Of a DNA stretch of 64,000 nucleotides, positions 51,368 through 60,852 are shown in pieces; the first letter of the stretch is position 1, and each line of letters begins with the position of its first letter. The stretch is taken from contig CAZLDS010000012.1 in assembly GCA_964558395.1 (NCBI GenBank), positions 6,736 to 70,735 of the forward strand, given 5' to 3'. This DNA is from CSP1-5 sp964558395. Its GTDB lineage: Bacteria > Methylomirabilota > Methylomirabilia > Methylomirabilales > CSP1-5. Below the pieces are notes generated by a model. It worked only from the letters and a program-made list of their open reading frames with translations, made no database searches and was not told the DNA's origin. The position numbers and the translations under genes are program-made.

Positions 51368-52654
51368 TTAGGAGGATCTTAAATGCCGCCTCTGTCGCTT
51401 TCGCGGACGCTGTCTCTTTTCCGGATGCCCCGGGCCGATGCGCCGATCCTCGCCGGCCAATGACCGCGTGGGGCGCCGCGGTCCCGAGGGAAGGTCCCGC
51501 CGCGGTTCGATGAAAAGACTATCGTCAGGCCAATCGACCGGAATCTTGTAGCCCAGCATCTTCTCGAGGGGCTCGAGGCCCGTGACAAAGACCTCGTCGG
51601 CCAGCGTAATCGCCTTGCCGGAAGCCCCCGCGCGGGCCGTCCGGCCGATCCGGTGGACGTAGTCCTCCGGATTGCCGGGGAGGTCGTAGTTAACGACATG
51701 GCTCACCCCCTCGATGTGAAGTCCCCGGGACGCGACGTCGGTCGCAACGAGGATCGGGAGTTGACCAGCTTTGAACTGTGCGATCATCCGGAGGCGCTTC
51801 TTCTGGTCGAGGTCACCGGTGATGGCCCGGCTTGAGTAGCCGTGCAGGTCGAGCCGGTCTGCCAGCCACTCGGCCTCGCGTTTCGTATTGGTAAAGATCA
51901 GAATCCGTTCCCCCTTTTCGCGCTTGAGTAAGCCCAGGAGGAGGGGGAACTTCTCGCGCCGCTCCACATGATAGAGGACCTCCTCAACCTCCTCGACTGT
52001 GAGGTGTTCGGGCGTGGTCGAGACACGGACCGGGTCGTTCATGTACTCGTAGGCCAGTTCCATCTCGCGGTAGCCCAGGGTGGCTGAAAAGAGGAACGAC
52101 TGGCGAGCCTGGTAGGGCGGCATCCGCCGCAGCACGTACCGGATATCCTTGATAAAACCCATGTCAAACATTCGGTCTGCCTCGTCGACGACGAGCACCT
52201 CAATCGCTTTGAGGTCGAAGACTCCCTGCTTGAGGTAGTCTATGAGCCGACCGGGGGTCCCGACGACTAGATCCAAGCGTTCGCGCAGGGCCGCGCGCTG
52301 CCTTTCGTAGTCGATGCCTCCATAGACGGCGACTGTCCGCAAGTTTGTGAATCGACCGAGCAGGCGGGCATCCTCGTGGATCTGGACGGCGAGCTCCCGG
52401 GTGGGGGCAACAACCAAGGCTCGGGGACTCCCCGGCGCTGCGCGCCTTCCGCTCCGAAGCAGGCGCGTGAAGGCGGCAATAAGAAACGCAGCGGTCTTCC
52501 CCGTCCCGGTCGGGGCTTGACCAGCCACGTCCTTGCCCTCGAGGGCAAGGGGAATGGTCTCTTCCTGGATCGGCATACAGACCGAAAATCCGGCTGCGGT
52601 GATCCCTCGCTGGACGGCATGAGGGAGGTTGAAGTCACGGAAGGTCAGGGGCAT
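51368..52654 (-). CDS. rhlE: DEAD-box RNA helicase, RhlE-like
   Basis: The 428-residue helicase begins with the Q motif region LTFRDFNLPHAVQRGITAAG. It has APTGTGKTAAF, PTRELAVQI, GTPGRLIDYL, VVDEADRMFDMGF, FSATL, IFTNTKREAEWLADRL, DVASRGLHIEGVSHV and HRIGRTARAG. The DEAD box reads DEAD. A Pro/Arg-rich basic tail of about 50 residues follows the core, as in RhlE proteins that remodel ribosomal or structured RNA. A promoter with a perfect -10 box lies about 64 bases upstream of the ATG. Monocistronic. Confidence 0.92.
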   Translation of the reverse strand: MPLTFRDFNLPHAVQRGITAAGFSVCMPIQEETIPLALEGKDVAGQAPTGTGKTAAFLIAAFTRLLRSGRRAAPGSPRALVVAPTRELAVQIHEDARLLGRFTNLRTVAVYGGIDYERQRAALRERLDLVVGTPGRLIDYLKQGVFDLKAIEVLVVDEADRMFDMGFIKDIRYVLRRMPPYQARQSFLFSATLGYREMELAYEYMNDPVRVSTTPEHLTVEEVEEVLYHVERREKFPLLLGLLKREKGERILIFTNTKREAEWLADRLDLHGYSSRAITGDLDQKKRLRMIAQFKAGQLPILVATDVASRGLHIEGVSHVVNYDLPGNPEDYVHRIGRTARAGASGKAITLADEVFVTGLEPLEKMLGYKIPVDWPDDSLFIEPRRDLPSGPRRPTRSLAGEDRRIGPGHPEKRQRPRKRQRRHLRSS

Positions 52655-52717
52655 CCACGCGTTGCCTTTGAAGAGAGCATGAATGTGTGGAAATGACCTT
52701 TTATCTTATCTCAATCT

Positions 52718-52746
52718 ATTATAGCAAACGGAACCTCGCTTGAGAA
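52718..52746 (-). promoter_or_regulatory. Sigma-70 promoter for rhlE
   Basis: On the minus strand TATAAT (52723-52718) is 17 bases downstream of TTCTCA (52746-52741), a four-of-six -35 box. The leader to the rhlE start is about 60 bases. Confidence 0.5.
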
Positions 52747-52842
52747 TTCAGAAAGTCCTTCAACAACCGCTGAACTTGACACCCTTTACCCCGTGAAAGA
52801 GATTGAGGCTTCTTCAGAAGATAGGGAGGGTTCATCTTTACG

Positions 52843-53265
52843 ATGACCGAGCACACGATGGAAACACCGGTGATCAAGCTGGAGACACTCGAGCGGGAGA
52901 ATCGGCAATGGAAGCGCGCGGGAGCCGTAGCCCTGGCCGGGATGGTCGCCCTCGGGCTCATGGGGCAAAGCACGTCCGGTGAAGTGGCCAAGGTGGTGGA
53001 AGCCAAGGAGTTTATCTTGCGAGATTCAAGGGGGGACACGCGCGCCGTGCTGGCCTTGGGATCTGATGGATCGGTAGACCTGGGCCTCTCGGATGAGACC
53101 GGCACCGCACGTGTCTGGCTGTCCCTCGGCCCCCAGGGATCCCCGAGCATCGCCCTCTTCGATCGGGCGGCAAGGCCCCGGACCACCCTGCGCCTCTGGC
53201 CTGATGGTGTACCGCCCCTGGCCCTCAACGACCAGAAGGGGAACGTGATCTGGAGCGCGCCGTGA
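52843..53265 (+). CDS. Membrane-anchored small repeat protein ending VIWSAP
   Basis: The 140-residue product has a short cytoplasmic coiled start (KLETLERENRQWKR) and one membrane segment (AGAVALAGMVALGLMGQ). Four tandem units of about 22 residues follow, with the pattern hydrophobic-x-Leu-x-Asp-x-x-Gly-x-x-Arg-x-x-Leu: FILRDSRGDTRAVLALG, LGLSDETGTARVWLSLG, IALFDRAARPRTTLRLW and LALNDQKGNVIWSAP. The regular spacing suggests stacked beta hairpins outside the membrane. A partner with the same units and ending lies at 16165-16542. No function is known to me. It is divergent from rhlE. Confidence 0.75.
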   Translation: MTEHTMETPVIKLETLERENRQWKRAGAVALAGMVALGLMGQSTSGEVAKVVEAKEFILRDSRGDTRAVLALGSDGSVDLGLSDETGTARVWLSLGPQGSPSIALFDRAARPRTTLRLWPDGVPPLALNDQKGNVIWSAP

Positions 53266-53362
53266 CACTGCGTGTGGGCGAATCGGAGGCCGATCTTCTT
53301 GACAAAGGATACCGGCTATGGTACCAGGGATGAAACCCTGAAGCCCACTTAAAGGGCCGTGT

Positions 53363-53962
53363 ATGGAACCGTATAAAGTTCTGGTCCTGAACCGATCTTT
53401 TGAACCACTTCACGTTTGCGATATGCGCCGGGCCATCGTCCTGCTGTTCACCGGCCGGGCAGAGCGGGTCGAGGATACGGCGCACCTGATCCGGTCCCCC
53501 TCCGTGGCCTGGGTCATCCCCTCCGTCATCCGTCTTCAACGGTATATCCACAGACCCCGTACCCAAACCCTCTCTTTTAACAAGAAAAACATCCTCAAGC
53601 GAGACGGGTATACCTGTCAATACTGTGGCCGGAACGGCAGCGAGCGGATGACCATCGACCATGTGGTACCTCGGTATCTGGGGGGCAAAACGATTTGGGA
53701 GAACGTGGTGAGCGCGTGCCGATCCTGCAACACCCGCAAGGGGAACCGAACTCCCCAACAAGCTGGAATGTGGCTGCCCCAAAAGCCCTCCAAGCCGATC
53801 TCGGCCCTCCACCTGACGATAATGGCCCAGTCGGCCCGCCACTTGCATGTCTGGCAGAAATACCTGCCCGCGGGGGCGGTTCGCTCCCTGGGAGGCAACG
53901 GACATGACAAGGAGGTCCACCCATGCAATGGCGATGGCCGATCCCCCTCTCGGCTCTTATAG
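53363..53962 (+). CDS. HNH endonuclease-family protein
   Basis: The 199-residue protein opens with VLVLNRSFEPLHVCDMRRAI, then the HNH core: two zinc-binding CxxC pairs in TCQYCGRNGS and SACRSCNTRKG around the catalytic-type TIDHVVPRYLGG and ENVV. GNRTPQQAGMWLPQKPSKP follows. This chromosomal HNH family is widespread and not tied to phage here; its cutting target is unknown, and DNA repair or RNA roles have been suggested for relatives. The last 40 bases overlap the LysM gene start, so the final 13 residues may be non-conserved extension. Confidence 0.85.
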   Translation: MEPYKVLVLNRSFEPLHVCDMRRAIVLLFTGRAERVEDTAHLIRSPSVAWVIPSVIRLQRYIHRPRTQTLSFNKKNILKRDGYTCQYCGRNGSERMTIDHVVPRYLGGKTIWENVVSACRSCNTRKGNRTPQQAGMWLPQKPSKPISALHLTIMAQSARHLHVWQKYLPAGAVRSLGGNGHDKEVHPCNGDGRSPSRLL

Positions 53963-54306
53963 TCCTCATCGTCGTCACCCCCCTGGAAGCCCAAGCACCA
54001 GAGGCGGGGGCGACCTTACCGGTCGAGGCCCTTCATCTGGTCCAGAAACTCGACAACCTGCATCTCCTGGCGGCGTATTACTACGGGGACGCCCGCCAGT
54101 GGGTCCGTATCCTTGATGCAAACCGGGGCGCAATCCAGGACCCCAGCGTGATCCATCCTGGGCAGATGTTGCACCTCCGTCTGTCTCCCGACTGGACCCC
54201 CCCGGAACCCTACGAGCAGTGGAAGACTCGTGTTGGGGGCGTGGTCCCTCCTCCCATGCCCTCTCCTGCTGCGGCCCCCGAGCAGACTTCCTCCCTTCTC
54301 AAGTAG
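53923..54306 (+). CDS. Exported LysM-like protein
   Basis: The 127-residue product has a signal peptide (WRWPIPLSALIVLIVVTPLE). A single LysM-like module then runs from LHLLAAYYYGDARQWVRILD through NRGAIQDPSVIHPGQMLHLR, ending in a Pro/Ala tail. LysM binds peptidoglycan or chitin-like glycans. AAGGAGG before ATG 53923 confirms the start although it overlaps the HNH gene by 40 bases. It is likely co-transcribed with HNH and perhaps with uvrB, 257 bases on, in which gap I see no further gene. Confidence 0.8.
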   Translation: MQWRWPIPLSALIVLIVVTPLEAQAPEAGATLPVEALHLVQKLDNLHLLAAYYYGDARQWVRILDANRGAIQDPSVIHPGQMLHLRLSPDWTPPEPYEQWKTRVGGVVPPPMPSPAAAPEQTSSLLK

Positions 54307-54563
54307 GAGAGAGGGGCCGTCCGACGGGGCGGGGAAGGACGGCCAGCGGGGACCTCGACGGGAGCCCGCAACCGCCACAGCCGGCAGCAAGCCACGGATG
54401 TTGGTGAAGGTGAACGGCCGTTGGTGCTGGGAGCCCGACGCTAGACCTAGTGCGGCTCGGCCCTCCCCGGCCGCCACACGTTACCTGTCCACCCCTTGTC
54501 TCTTCCGTTCGTTTCAGCGATAATCCTTCCAGAACCGTCTCAGGATTCAACCTAGAGGAAACC

Positions 54564-56564
54564 ATGTCCCTCTTCACGCTGCACTGCGACTTCGAACCCA
54601 AAGGGGATCAGCCCGGGGCCATCCAGCAACTGACCGACGGCGTCCTGCAGGGCCGGCGAGACCAGGTGCTCCTGGGAGTGACCGGGTCAGGCAAGACGTT
54701 TACCATGGCCAACGTCATCGCGGCCGTCGAGCGGCCGACCCTCATCATCGCCCATAACAAAACGCTGGCCGCCCAGCTCTATAACGAGTTCAAGGGTTTT
54801 TTCCCCGGAAATGCCGTCGAATACTTTGTCAGCTATTACGACTACTACCAGCCCGAGGCTTACATCCCCCAGACCGACACCTACATCGAGAAGGATGCCC
54901 TCATCAACGAACACATTGACAAACTCCGCCATTCGGCCACCCGCTCGCTCTTGGAACGGCGGGACGTGATCATTATTGCGTCGGTCTCCTGTATCTACGG
55001 GCTGGGCTCCCCCGAAGCGTACTACGGCATGATGGTGTTCCTCGAGCAGGGAGGATGGTGCCAACGGGAAGAGATGCTTCGAAAGCTCGTCGAGATCCAA
55101 TACCAGCGGAACGACTACGACTTTCGCCGGGGAACCTTCCGAGTCCGGGGGGATGTGGTGGAAGTCTTCCCGGCCTATGCGGACGCTGCCATTCGGGTGG
55201 AACTCTGGGGGGACGAGGTCGAGGGCCTGTGGGAAATCGACCCGTTGACCGGGGCCAAGCTCCAGAAACTCCATCGCGCCCCGATCTACCCCGCCAACCA
55301 CTACGTCACCCCTGAAGAGCGGCGACAGCGGGCCTTGGCGGCTATCGAAGAGGAACTTGAGGAGCGAGGTGCCTGGCTGGACAGACAAGCGAAATTCCTC
55401 GAGGCGCAACGCCTGCGGCAGCGCACCCTCTTTGACCTTGAAATGATGCGAGAGATCGGAACCTGCAAGGGAATCGAGAATTACTCTCGCCACCTTACGG
55501 GGCGGGTGCCTGGCGAACCCCCTCCGACGCTTATGGACTACCTGCCGAAGGACGCTTTGGTCATCGTCGATGAGTCCCACCAAACGATCCCCCAGCTTCA
55601 CGGCATGTACCGGGGAGATCGCTCGCGCAAGGAGACCCTGGTTGAGTACGGGTTTCGTCTCCCCTCAGCGCTCGACAATCGGCCGCTGACCTTCGACGAA
55701 TTCGAGGGCTGCGTGAACCAGCTGATTTACGTCTCGGCCACCCCGGGTCCGTACGAAATCAAGAAAACCAATAGGGTCGTCACGGAGCAGATCATCCGGC
55801 CAACCGGCTTGATTGACCCCGAGATCGAGGTCCGACCGACCCGCGGACAGATCGATGACCTCATGGCGGAGATTCGGGACCGCGCCGCCAGACAGCAGCG
55901 GGTCCTCGTGACAACCCTGACAAAGCGCATGGCCGAGGAGCTGACCGACTACCTGGCCGAACACGGGATGCGGGTCCAGTATCTGCACTCGGATATTGAC
56001 ACGCTACACCGGAACGAGGTCATCCGCGACCTGCGCCTCGGGAAATTTGACACGCTGGTCGGAATCAACTTACTTCGCGAAGGGCTCGATATCCCAGAAG
56101 TCTCGCTCGTCGCTGTCCTCGATGCCGACAAGGAAGGATTTCTGCGGTCATCCGGCTCGCTGATCCAGACAATGGGGCGGGCCGCCCGCAATGTCGAAGG
56201 TAAGGCGATCCTCTATGCCGACGTCACGACGGGGTCGATGAAGGACGCGTTAACCGAGACCATCCGTCGCCGGACCCTCCAGATGGAGTACAACAGAAAG
56301 CACGGCATCACCCCGGAGTCCATCACCAAACAGATCACCGATGTGCTCGCCTCGATTTACGAACGGGATTACTATACGGTCCCCGTCCTCCCCGACGAGG
56401 AGCGCGTCAAGTACATCCCACGGGAGGAAATTCCCGCCCTCATTGCCGCGCTCGACAAGCAGATGAGACAGGCGGCGAAGAAGCTCGAGTACGAGCGGGC
56501 CGCCGAGCTGCGCGATCAGATCCGCGATCTGCAGCGCCGCATGCTCGGCATCATCGAGCAGTAA
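54564..56564 (+). CDS. uvrB: Excinuclease ABC subunit B
   Basis: UvrB verifies DNA damage and forms the complex with UvrC in nucleotide excision repair. The 666-residue protein has Walker A LLGVTGSGKTFTMANVI (Lys about 44), the DNA-gripping hairpin YYDYYQPEAYIPQTDTYIEK, VDESHQTIPQL, the helicase motifs LVGINLLREGLDIPEVSLV and QTMGRAARNVEG, and the C-terminal UVR motif QAAKKLEYERAAELRDQI. ATG 54564 has AGAGGAA upstream and begins the family start FTLHCDFEPKGDQPGAI. The DUF6391-like gene begins two bases after the stop. Confidence 0.96.
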   Translation: MSLFTLHCDFEPKGDQPGAIQQLTDGVLQGRRDQVLLGVTGSGKTFTMANVIAAVERPTLIIAHNKTLAAQLYNEFKGFFPGNAVEYFVSYYDYYQPEAYIPQTDTYIEKDALINEHIDKLRHSATRSLLERRDVIIIASVSCIYGLGSPEAYYGMMVFLEQGGWCQREEMLRKLVEIQYQRNDYDFRRGTFRVRGDVVEVFPAYADAAIRVELWGDEVEGLWEIDPLTGAKLQKLHRAPIYPANHYVTPEERRQRALAAIEEELEERGAWLDRQAKFLEAQRLRQRTLFDLEMMREIGTCKGIENYSRHLTGRVPGEPPPTLMDYLPKDALVIVDESHQTIPQLHGMYRGDRSRKETLVEYGFRLPSALDNRPLTFDEFEGCVNQLIYVSATPGPYEIKKTNRVVTEQIIRPTGLIDPEIEVRPTRGQIDDLMAEIRDRAARQQRVLVTTLTKRMAEELTDYLAEHGMRVQYLHSDIDTLHRNEVIRDLRLGKFDTLVGINLLREGLDIPEVSLVAVLDADKEGFLRSSGSLIQTMGRAARNVEGKAILYADVTTGSMKDALTETIRRRTLQMEYNRKHGITPESITKQITDVLASIYERDYYTVPVLPDEERVKYIPREEIPALIAALDKQMRQAAKKLEYERAAELRDQIRDLQRRMLGIIEQ

Positions 56565-56566
56565 CG

Positions 56567-57271
56567 ATGCCGTTTCTGATCTTGCTCCTGCTGATTATGC
56601 TGTTGGTGCCGACGCTGGGCCTCCCTCTGCTCCTGTTCCTGATATTGGGGATCCTCTTTATTCTCCCCCTTCAGTTCTTCGTCTATTCCCTCATCACCAT
56701 CGTCACGGTTCCGTGGCAGCTCATTCAAATTGCCTGGGATCGTCGGATGCGACAAAGTCACGCCTGCGAGCACGCCACGGTCAATGTGCTGGAAGAGCAA
56801 TATGGGCCGCTGCCCCGGACCGGCGGATTGGCCTATAAGAACGGCTACACCATCCTCAGGGAGGTTCCCTCCCCCCGCGAACTGCTGGATGCACCCCAGG
56901 AGGGGCTTTCTCGCCTGAAGCGCGGCGAGTCCACACTCGCAATTCACCCCCGCTGTGGCACCTCGATCGCCATCCCCCAGTTCCTGTTTGCCGGGATCTT
57001 TCTTCTCATTCTGTTTTGGATCCACCATCTCCATCTTTTGGAGATCCTTGGCGTAATCTTACTGGCTGGCTTCCTCTCGCGACCCTTGGGCCTCTTGGCC
57101 CAGCGCTACGTCACCACGACGCCCGATGTCACCGATGTCCAGATCGTGGATGTCTCTTCTGAACGCCCCGATCTCGTCTTTGGCCTGTTTTTTCTGCCCT
57201 TACCCCGTGCGTACTTCGTCCGGACCGAGATCGTGCCAGCGCCGGCCTTCTGGCTCTTCCGACGCTGGTAA
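56567..57271 (+). CDS. DUF6391-like membrane protein
   Basis: The 234-residue protein has a very hydrophobic N terminus (about 55 residues, two membrane spans). It then has a soluble part with RMRQSHACEHATVNVLEEQY and GGLAYKNGYTILREVPSP. Two more spans (FAGIFLLILFWIHHLHLLEI, LGVILLAGFLSRPLGLLA) lead to a C-terminal beta part DVQIVDVSSERPDL. The CEHA sequence resembles metal-binding motifs, and DUF6391 proteins share it, but no activity is established. It starts two bases after uvrB, so it is co-transcribed. Confidence 0.75.
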   Translation: MPFLILLLLIMLLVPTLGLPLLLFLILGILFILPLQFFVYSLITIVTVPWQLIQIAWDRRMRQSHACEHATVNVLEEQYGPLPRTGGLAYKNGYTILREVPSPRELLDAPQEGLSRLKRGESTLAIHPRCGTSIAIPQFLFAGIFLLILFWIHHLHLLEILGVILLAGFLSRPLGLLAQRYVTTTPDVTDVQIVDVSSERPDLVFGLFFLPLPRAYFVRTEIVPAPAFWLFRRW

Positions 57272-57413
57272 CTCAAAAAGCTTCTCGGAGAAGAAACGGG
57301 GATCCTTATAGGGGATGGGAGAAAGGAGGAGAGATACTCAGTTCTGCGGCCGGGGAACCGGCGAATTCACAAAGCTGATTTCATCCAAAACATGCAAAAG
57401 ATTCGGGTGTGCG

Positions 57414-57764
57414 TCACCATTGCCAGCCCCATAATCGCGAGCCTGCAATCGCCAAGCCTAGACAGAGTGAACCGATTATGATCCCCCATAGAAGCTTCCG
57501 TTCCAACGCATGTAATTGTTCATATTGTTGATCAAATTGTGGAAGACCAACCACGTTCTTACGATGGAGTACCTTTAAGCCTGGGTGGCCACCATTCCAA
57601 TTTCTGGCAACGAAATTCAACTCGGACCAAAGCTCAGGACGTTCTTTCTGGAGCCAGTCCCGGAGTTTACTGGCCTTCTGAGATAACCGAATGTGGCATA
57701 GGAAAGCATAGACGATTGACACGCCAGCCAGTGAGACGAAAATTCTTATCTGAGGGCTGGCCAT
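57414..57764 (-). CDS. Small membrane protein, unknown
   Basis: The 116-residue product has one membrane segment near each end (FVSLAGVSIVYAFLCHI and LLWGIIIGSLCLGLAIAG) with a soluble stretch of about 60 residues between them. Its codons are less GC-rich than the surroundings, like the protease gene, and it stands alone between uvrB's operon and the aldo/keto reductase. No family is recognised. Length, hydrophobic layout and absence of overlapping genes make it plausible. Confidence 0.5.
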   Translation of the reverse strand: MASPQIRIFVSLAGVSIVYAFLCHIRLSQKASKLRDWLQKERPELWSELNFVARNWNGGHPGLKVLHRKNVVGLPQFDQQYEQLHALERKLLWGIIIGSLCLGLAIAGSRLWGWQW

Positions 57765-57866
57765 CGGTCGTTGAACCTACAAACTAAGGTGTCGTAATCA
57801 CTCCAGACAGTCAGATTTCGTTGCGGAGACGGAAACGGGTTGCTGCCATAGTTATTCATGTTGTTC

Positions 57867-58880
57867 TCAGGGTTCGGTGGGTAGTTCCCGCTCACTGTCC
57901 AGTACTTTCATCTGGTGCGCGTCGTACCGGGTGCCGAGCGCGGCATTGGCGGGCACGGTCGTCTCGAGCCGGGTCATGTCCTCCGCGGTCAGCACGAGGT
58001 CAAGCGCGCCCAGCGCCTCTGACAGCCGGTCGCGCCGCCGGGCGCCGATCAGGGGGATAATGTCGCCGCCGCGGGCCAACACCCATGCGATCGCAAGCTG
58101 CGCGACGGTTGCGCCCTTCTCATTGGCCATCGCACGCATCGCCTCTACGAGTGTGAGGTTACGCGCGACATTCTCCCTGCTGAAGCGCGGTAGGAAGTTC
58201 CGCACGTCACCCTGGGGCAGCCCCCTTTCCTTGGACCAATGACCGCTGAGTAAACCGCGCGAGAGCACGCCGTACGCGGTGACACCCACCCCGAGCGCCC
58301 GGGCCGTCGGCAGAACCTTCGTCTCGATCCCGCGGGAGATCAGCGAGTACTCGATCTGCAGATCCGCGATATCGTGAACCCCGTGTGCCCTCCGCAGCGT
58401 GTCCGCCCCCACTTCGGAGAGCCCGACGTGCCGGACGTACCCCGCCCGAATCATCTCGGCGATCGCCCCCACGGTCTCTTCGATCGGCACCGTGGGATCG
58501 AGCCGTCCGGGCCGGTAGATATCAACGTAGTCGGTCCCGAGACGCCGCAGCGTGTAGGCAAGAAAGTTCTTGACTGCAGCGGGGCGCCCGTCGATGCCGA
58601 TCCAGGCCCCGGCCACATCACGCATCGCCCCGAACTTCACGCTGATGACCACACGCTCCCGCGCGCGGCCACGCAGCGCTTCGCGGAGCAGCAGTTCGTT
58701 CCGCCCCATGCCGTAGTAGTCGCCGGTGTCGAGCAGGGTGATGCCGGCATCGAGGGCTGCGTGAATCGTGGCAATGCTCTCGTGCTCATCGGCGGGACCG
58801 TACAGATCGGACATGCCCATGCAGCCGAGACCGATGGCGGACACACGAGGTCCGGTAGCGCCAAGCGACCGAGCGATCAT
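57867..58880 (-). CDS. Aldo/keto reductase
   Basis: The 337-residue NADPH-type oxidoreductase has SAIGLGCMGMSDLYGP, then the catalytic Asp and Tyr in LLDTGDYYGMGRNE (about 51 and 56), Lys in VISVKFGAM (about 82) and the NADP site near PLIGARRRDRL. The position of the usual catalytic His (YYxHR) reads YRPGRLDP, a feature of a subgroup of these reductases. GGGAGGAAG precedes ATG 58880. The frame further upstream is open but has no homology. Substrate unknown. Confidence 0.88.
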   Translation of the reverse strand: MIARSLGATGPRVSAIGLGCMGMSDLYGPADEHESIATIHAALDAGITLLDTGDYYGMGRNELLLREALRGRARERVVISVKFGAMRDVAGAWIGIDGRPAAVKNFLAYTLRRLGTDYVDIYRPGRLDPTVPIEETVGAIAEMIRAGYVRHVGLSEVGADTLRRAHGVHDIADLQIEYSLISRGIETKVLPTARALGVGVTAYGVLSRGLLSGHWSKERGLPQGDVRNFLPRFSRENVARNLTLVEAMRAMANEKGATVAQLAIAWVLARGGDIIPLIGARRRDRLSEALGALDLVLTAEDMTRLETTVPANAALGTRYDAHQMKVLDSERELPTEP

Positions 58881-59120
58881 GTCTTCCTCCCAGGGAACGA
58901 GTGTGGGCGATCGCTCCATGGATTTTGGTGAGCGGTCCAGAGGGTAGCATGACCGACGAGGATATTCCAGCGTGACCCTATTTCTTGATGGGGCGACTCT
59001 GCGGGAGAGCGTAGACCCCACGAGCAAGCCCCTGCACCCTTGCGGCGTATCGAACGGTCTGCTAAGTTTGTGAGCGCCCCGCGGATCTCTTGCGAACCCC
59101 CTTCGACGGGAGACAATACC

Positions 59121-60800
59121 ATGAGCAACTGGATTCATAGGCCTCTGCATCGAGCGACGATTCAACGATTCTTCCATGCATTGAGCGCGGCATTGGCGGT
59201 GACCATTGCGTCCGGTGCCTACGCGCAAGCCGATCGCCCCGCGGTCCCGCTGTACGATACCCTCGGCGATCATCACTACGCCATCACCACCCGCGTGCCG
59301 GTGGCGCAGCGCTACTTCGATCAGGGGTTGCGTCTGTACTACGCTTTCAATCACGCCGAGGCGATCCGCGCCTTCAACGAGGCGGCGCGCCTCGACCCCA
59401 AATGCGCCATGTGCTACTGGGGGACGGCGCTGGCCTACGGGCCCAACATCAACCTGCCCATGGACTCGGCCGCGGGTGTCGCCGCGTACAAGGCGATTCG
59501 CCAGGCACAGGCCCTAGCGCGGCACGCCAACCCCAAGGAGAAAGCGCTGATCGACGCGCTCTCCCGGCGCTACGCCCCGATCCCCCCAGAGGACCGGGCT
59601 GCGCTGGACGCTGCCTACGCCCGCGCGATGAAGCAGGTGGTCGAGCGCTACCCGGACGACATGGAGGCGAAGACGCTCTATGCCGAGTCGCTGATGGACC
59701 TCAGCCCCTGGCAGTACTGGAACAGGGACGGGTCGCCGCGGCCGCATACCCCCGAGTTGCTCGCACAGCTGGAGCAGGTCATGGCGGCGAACCCGAACCA
59801 TCCCGGCGCCAACCACTTTTACATCCACGCGGTAGAGGCGGTGCAGCCGAACCGCGCGGTCGCCGCCGCAGAACGGCTGGCGAAACTGATGCCCGGGGCA
59901 GGGCATCTCGTGCACATGCCGGGGCACATTTATATCCGGGTGGGGCGCTACCAAGACGCGATCAAGGCCAACGAGCACGCGGTGCACGCCGATGAGACGT
60001 ATATCCGCGACCAGCATCCGGCATTCGGGATCTACGTTGCGGGATATTACCCGCACAACTACGACTTCCTGGCCTTCGCCGCGAGCATGATCGGCCGCAG
60101 CAGACAGGCGATCGCGGCCACGGAGAAGATGGCGTCTCTGGCTCCGCAGGCGATGCTGAGGGAACCGGGGATGGGCTTCCTGCAACACCACCTGACCAAG
60201 CACCTCCAGATGAGGGTCCGGTTCGGCCGCTGGGACGAGATCCTGAAGGTCCCGGCCCCACCGGAGGATCTGCCCCACGCCCGCGCCATGTGGCACTACG
60301 CGCGGGGGCGGGCGCTGGCTGCGCGCGGGGATGTGCAGGGCGCCGAGGCGGAGCTGGCGCGGGTCCGCGCCACGGCTCAGAATCCCGCGGTGGCGTCGCT
60401 CCGGTTGGAGTTCAACACCTCGGGTGCGGTGCTGGGGATCGCCACTGAGGTGCTCGCCGGCCACGTTGCGGCGGCGAAGGAGGATTTCCCGGGCGCGATC
60501 GGCCACCTGCGCGGGGCTGCCCGGCTGGAGGACGCGCTGGTGTACGGTGAACCGCCCGAATGGGCGGTGCCGGTCCGGGAGGAGCTCGGTATGTTTCTGC
60601 TCAAGGCGGGGCAGGCTGCAGAGGCCGAAAAAGCGTTCCGCGAGGACCTGAGGCGGTTCCCGGAAAACGGGTGGTCGCTCTACGGGCTGGCTCAGGCGCT
60701 CCGAGCCCAGAACCGCGCCTCAGAGGCGGACGCCGTGATGGGTCGATTCCAGAAGATGTGGGCGAGCGCCGACGTGCAGCCGGCGGAGTTGGGTCTGTGA
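59121..60800 (+). CDS. Exported TPR-repeat protein
   Basis: The 559-residue protein has a signal peptide (about residues 12-35, ending ASGAYAQA) and many helical TPR pairs. Examples are QRYFDQGLRLYYAFNHAEAI, RAFNEAARLDPKCAMCYWG, LEQVMAANPNHPGANHFYIH, GRYQDAIKANEHAVHADETY and QAAEAEKAFREDLRRFPENG. The segment HLVHMPGHIYIRVGRY with several His residues is conserved in this family of periplasmic TPR proteins of unknown role. GGGAGA precedes ATG 59121. It is divergent from the aldo/keto reductase gene (240 bases). Confidence 0.82.
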   Translation: MSNWIHRPLHRATIQRFFHALSAALAVTIASGAYAQADRPAVPLYDTLGDHHYAITTRVPVAQRYFDQGLRLYYAFNHAEAIRAFNEAARLDPKCAMCYWGTALAYGPNINLPMDSAAGVAAYKAIRQAQALARHANPKEKALIDALSRRYAPIPPEDRAALDAAYARAMKQVVERYPDDMEAKTLYAESLMDLSPWQYWNRDGSPRPHTPELLAQLEQVMAANPNHPGANHFYIHAVEAVQPNRAVAAAERLAKLMPGAGHLVHMPGHIYIRVGRYQDAIKANEHAVHADETYIRDQHPAFGIYVAGYYPHNYDFLAFAASMIGRSRQAIAATEKMASLAPQAMLREPGMGFLQHHLTKHLQMRVRFGRWDEILKVPAPPEDLPHARAMWHYARGRALAARGDVQGAEAELARVRATAQNPAVASLRLEFNTSGAVLGIATEVLAGHVAAAKEDFPGAIGHLRGAARLEDALVYGEPPEWAVPVREELGMFLLKAGQAAEAEKAFREDLRRFPENGWSLYGLAQALRAQNRASEADAVMGRFQKMWASADVQPAELGL

Positions 60801-60852
60801 TCCCCTGTCGCGGCGCCGGGGTTCAAGCAGCTCATCCGGCTCGCTCCTTCGG

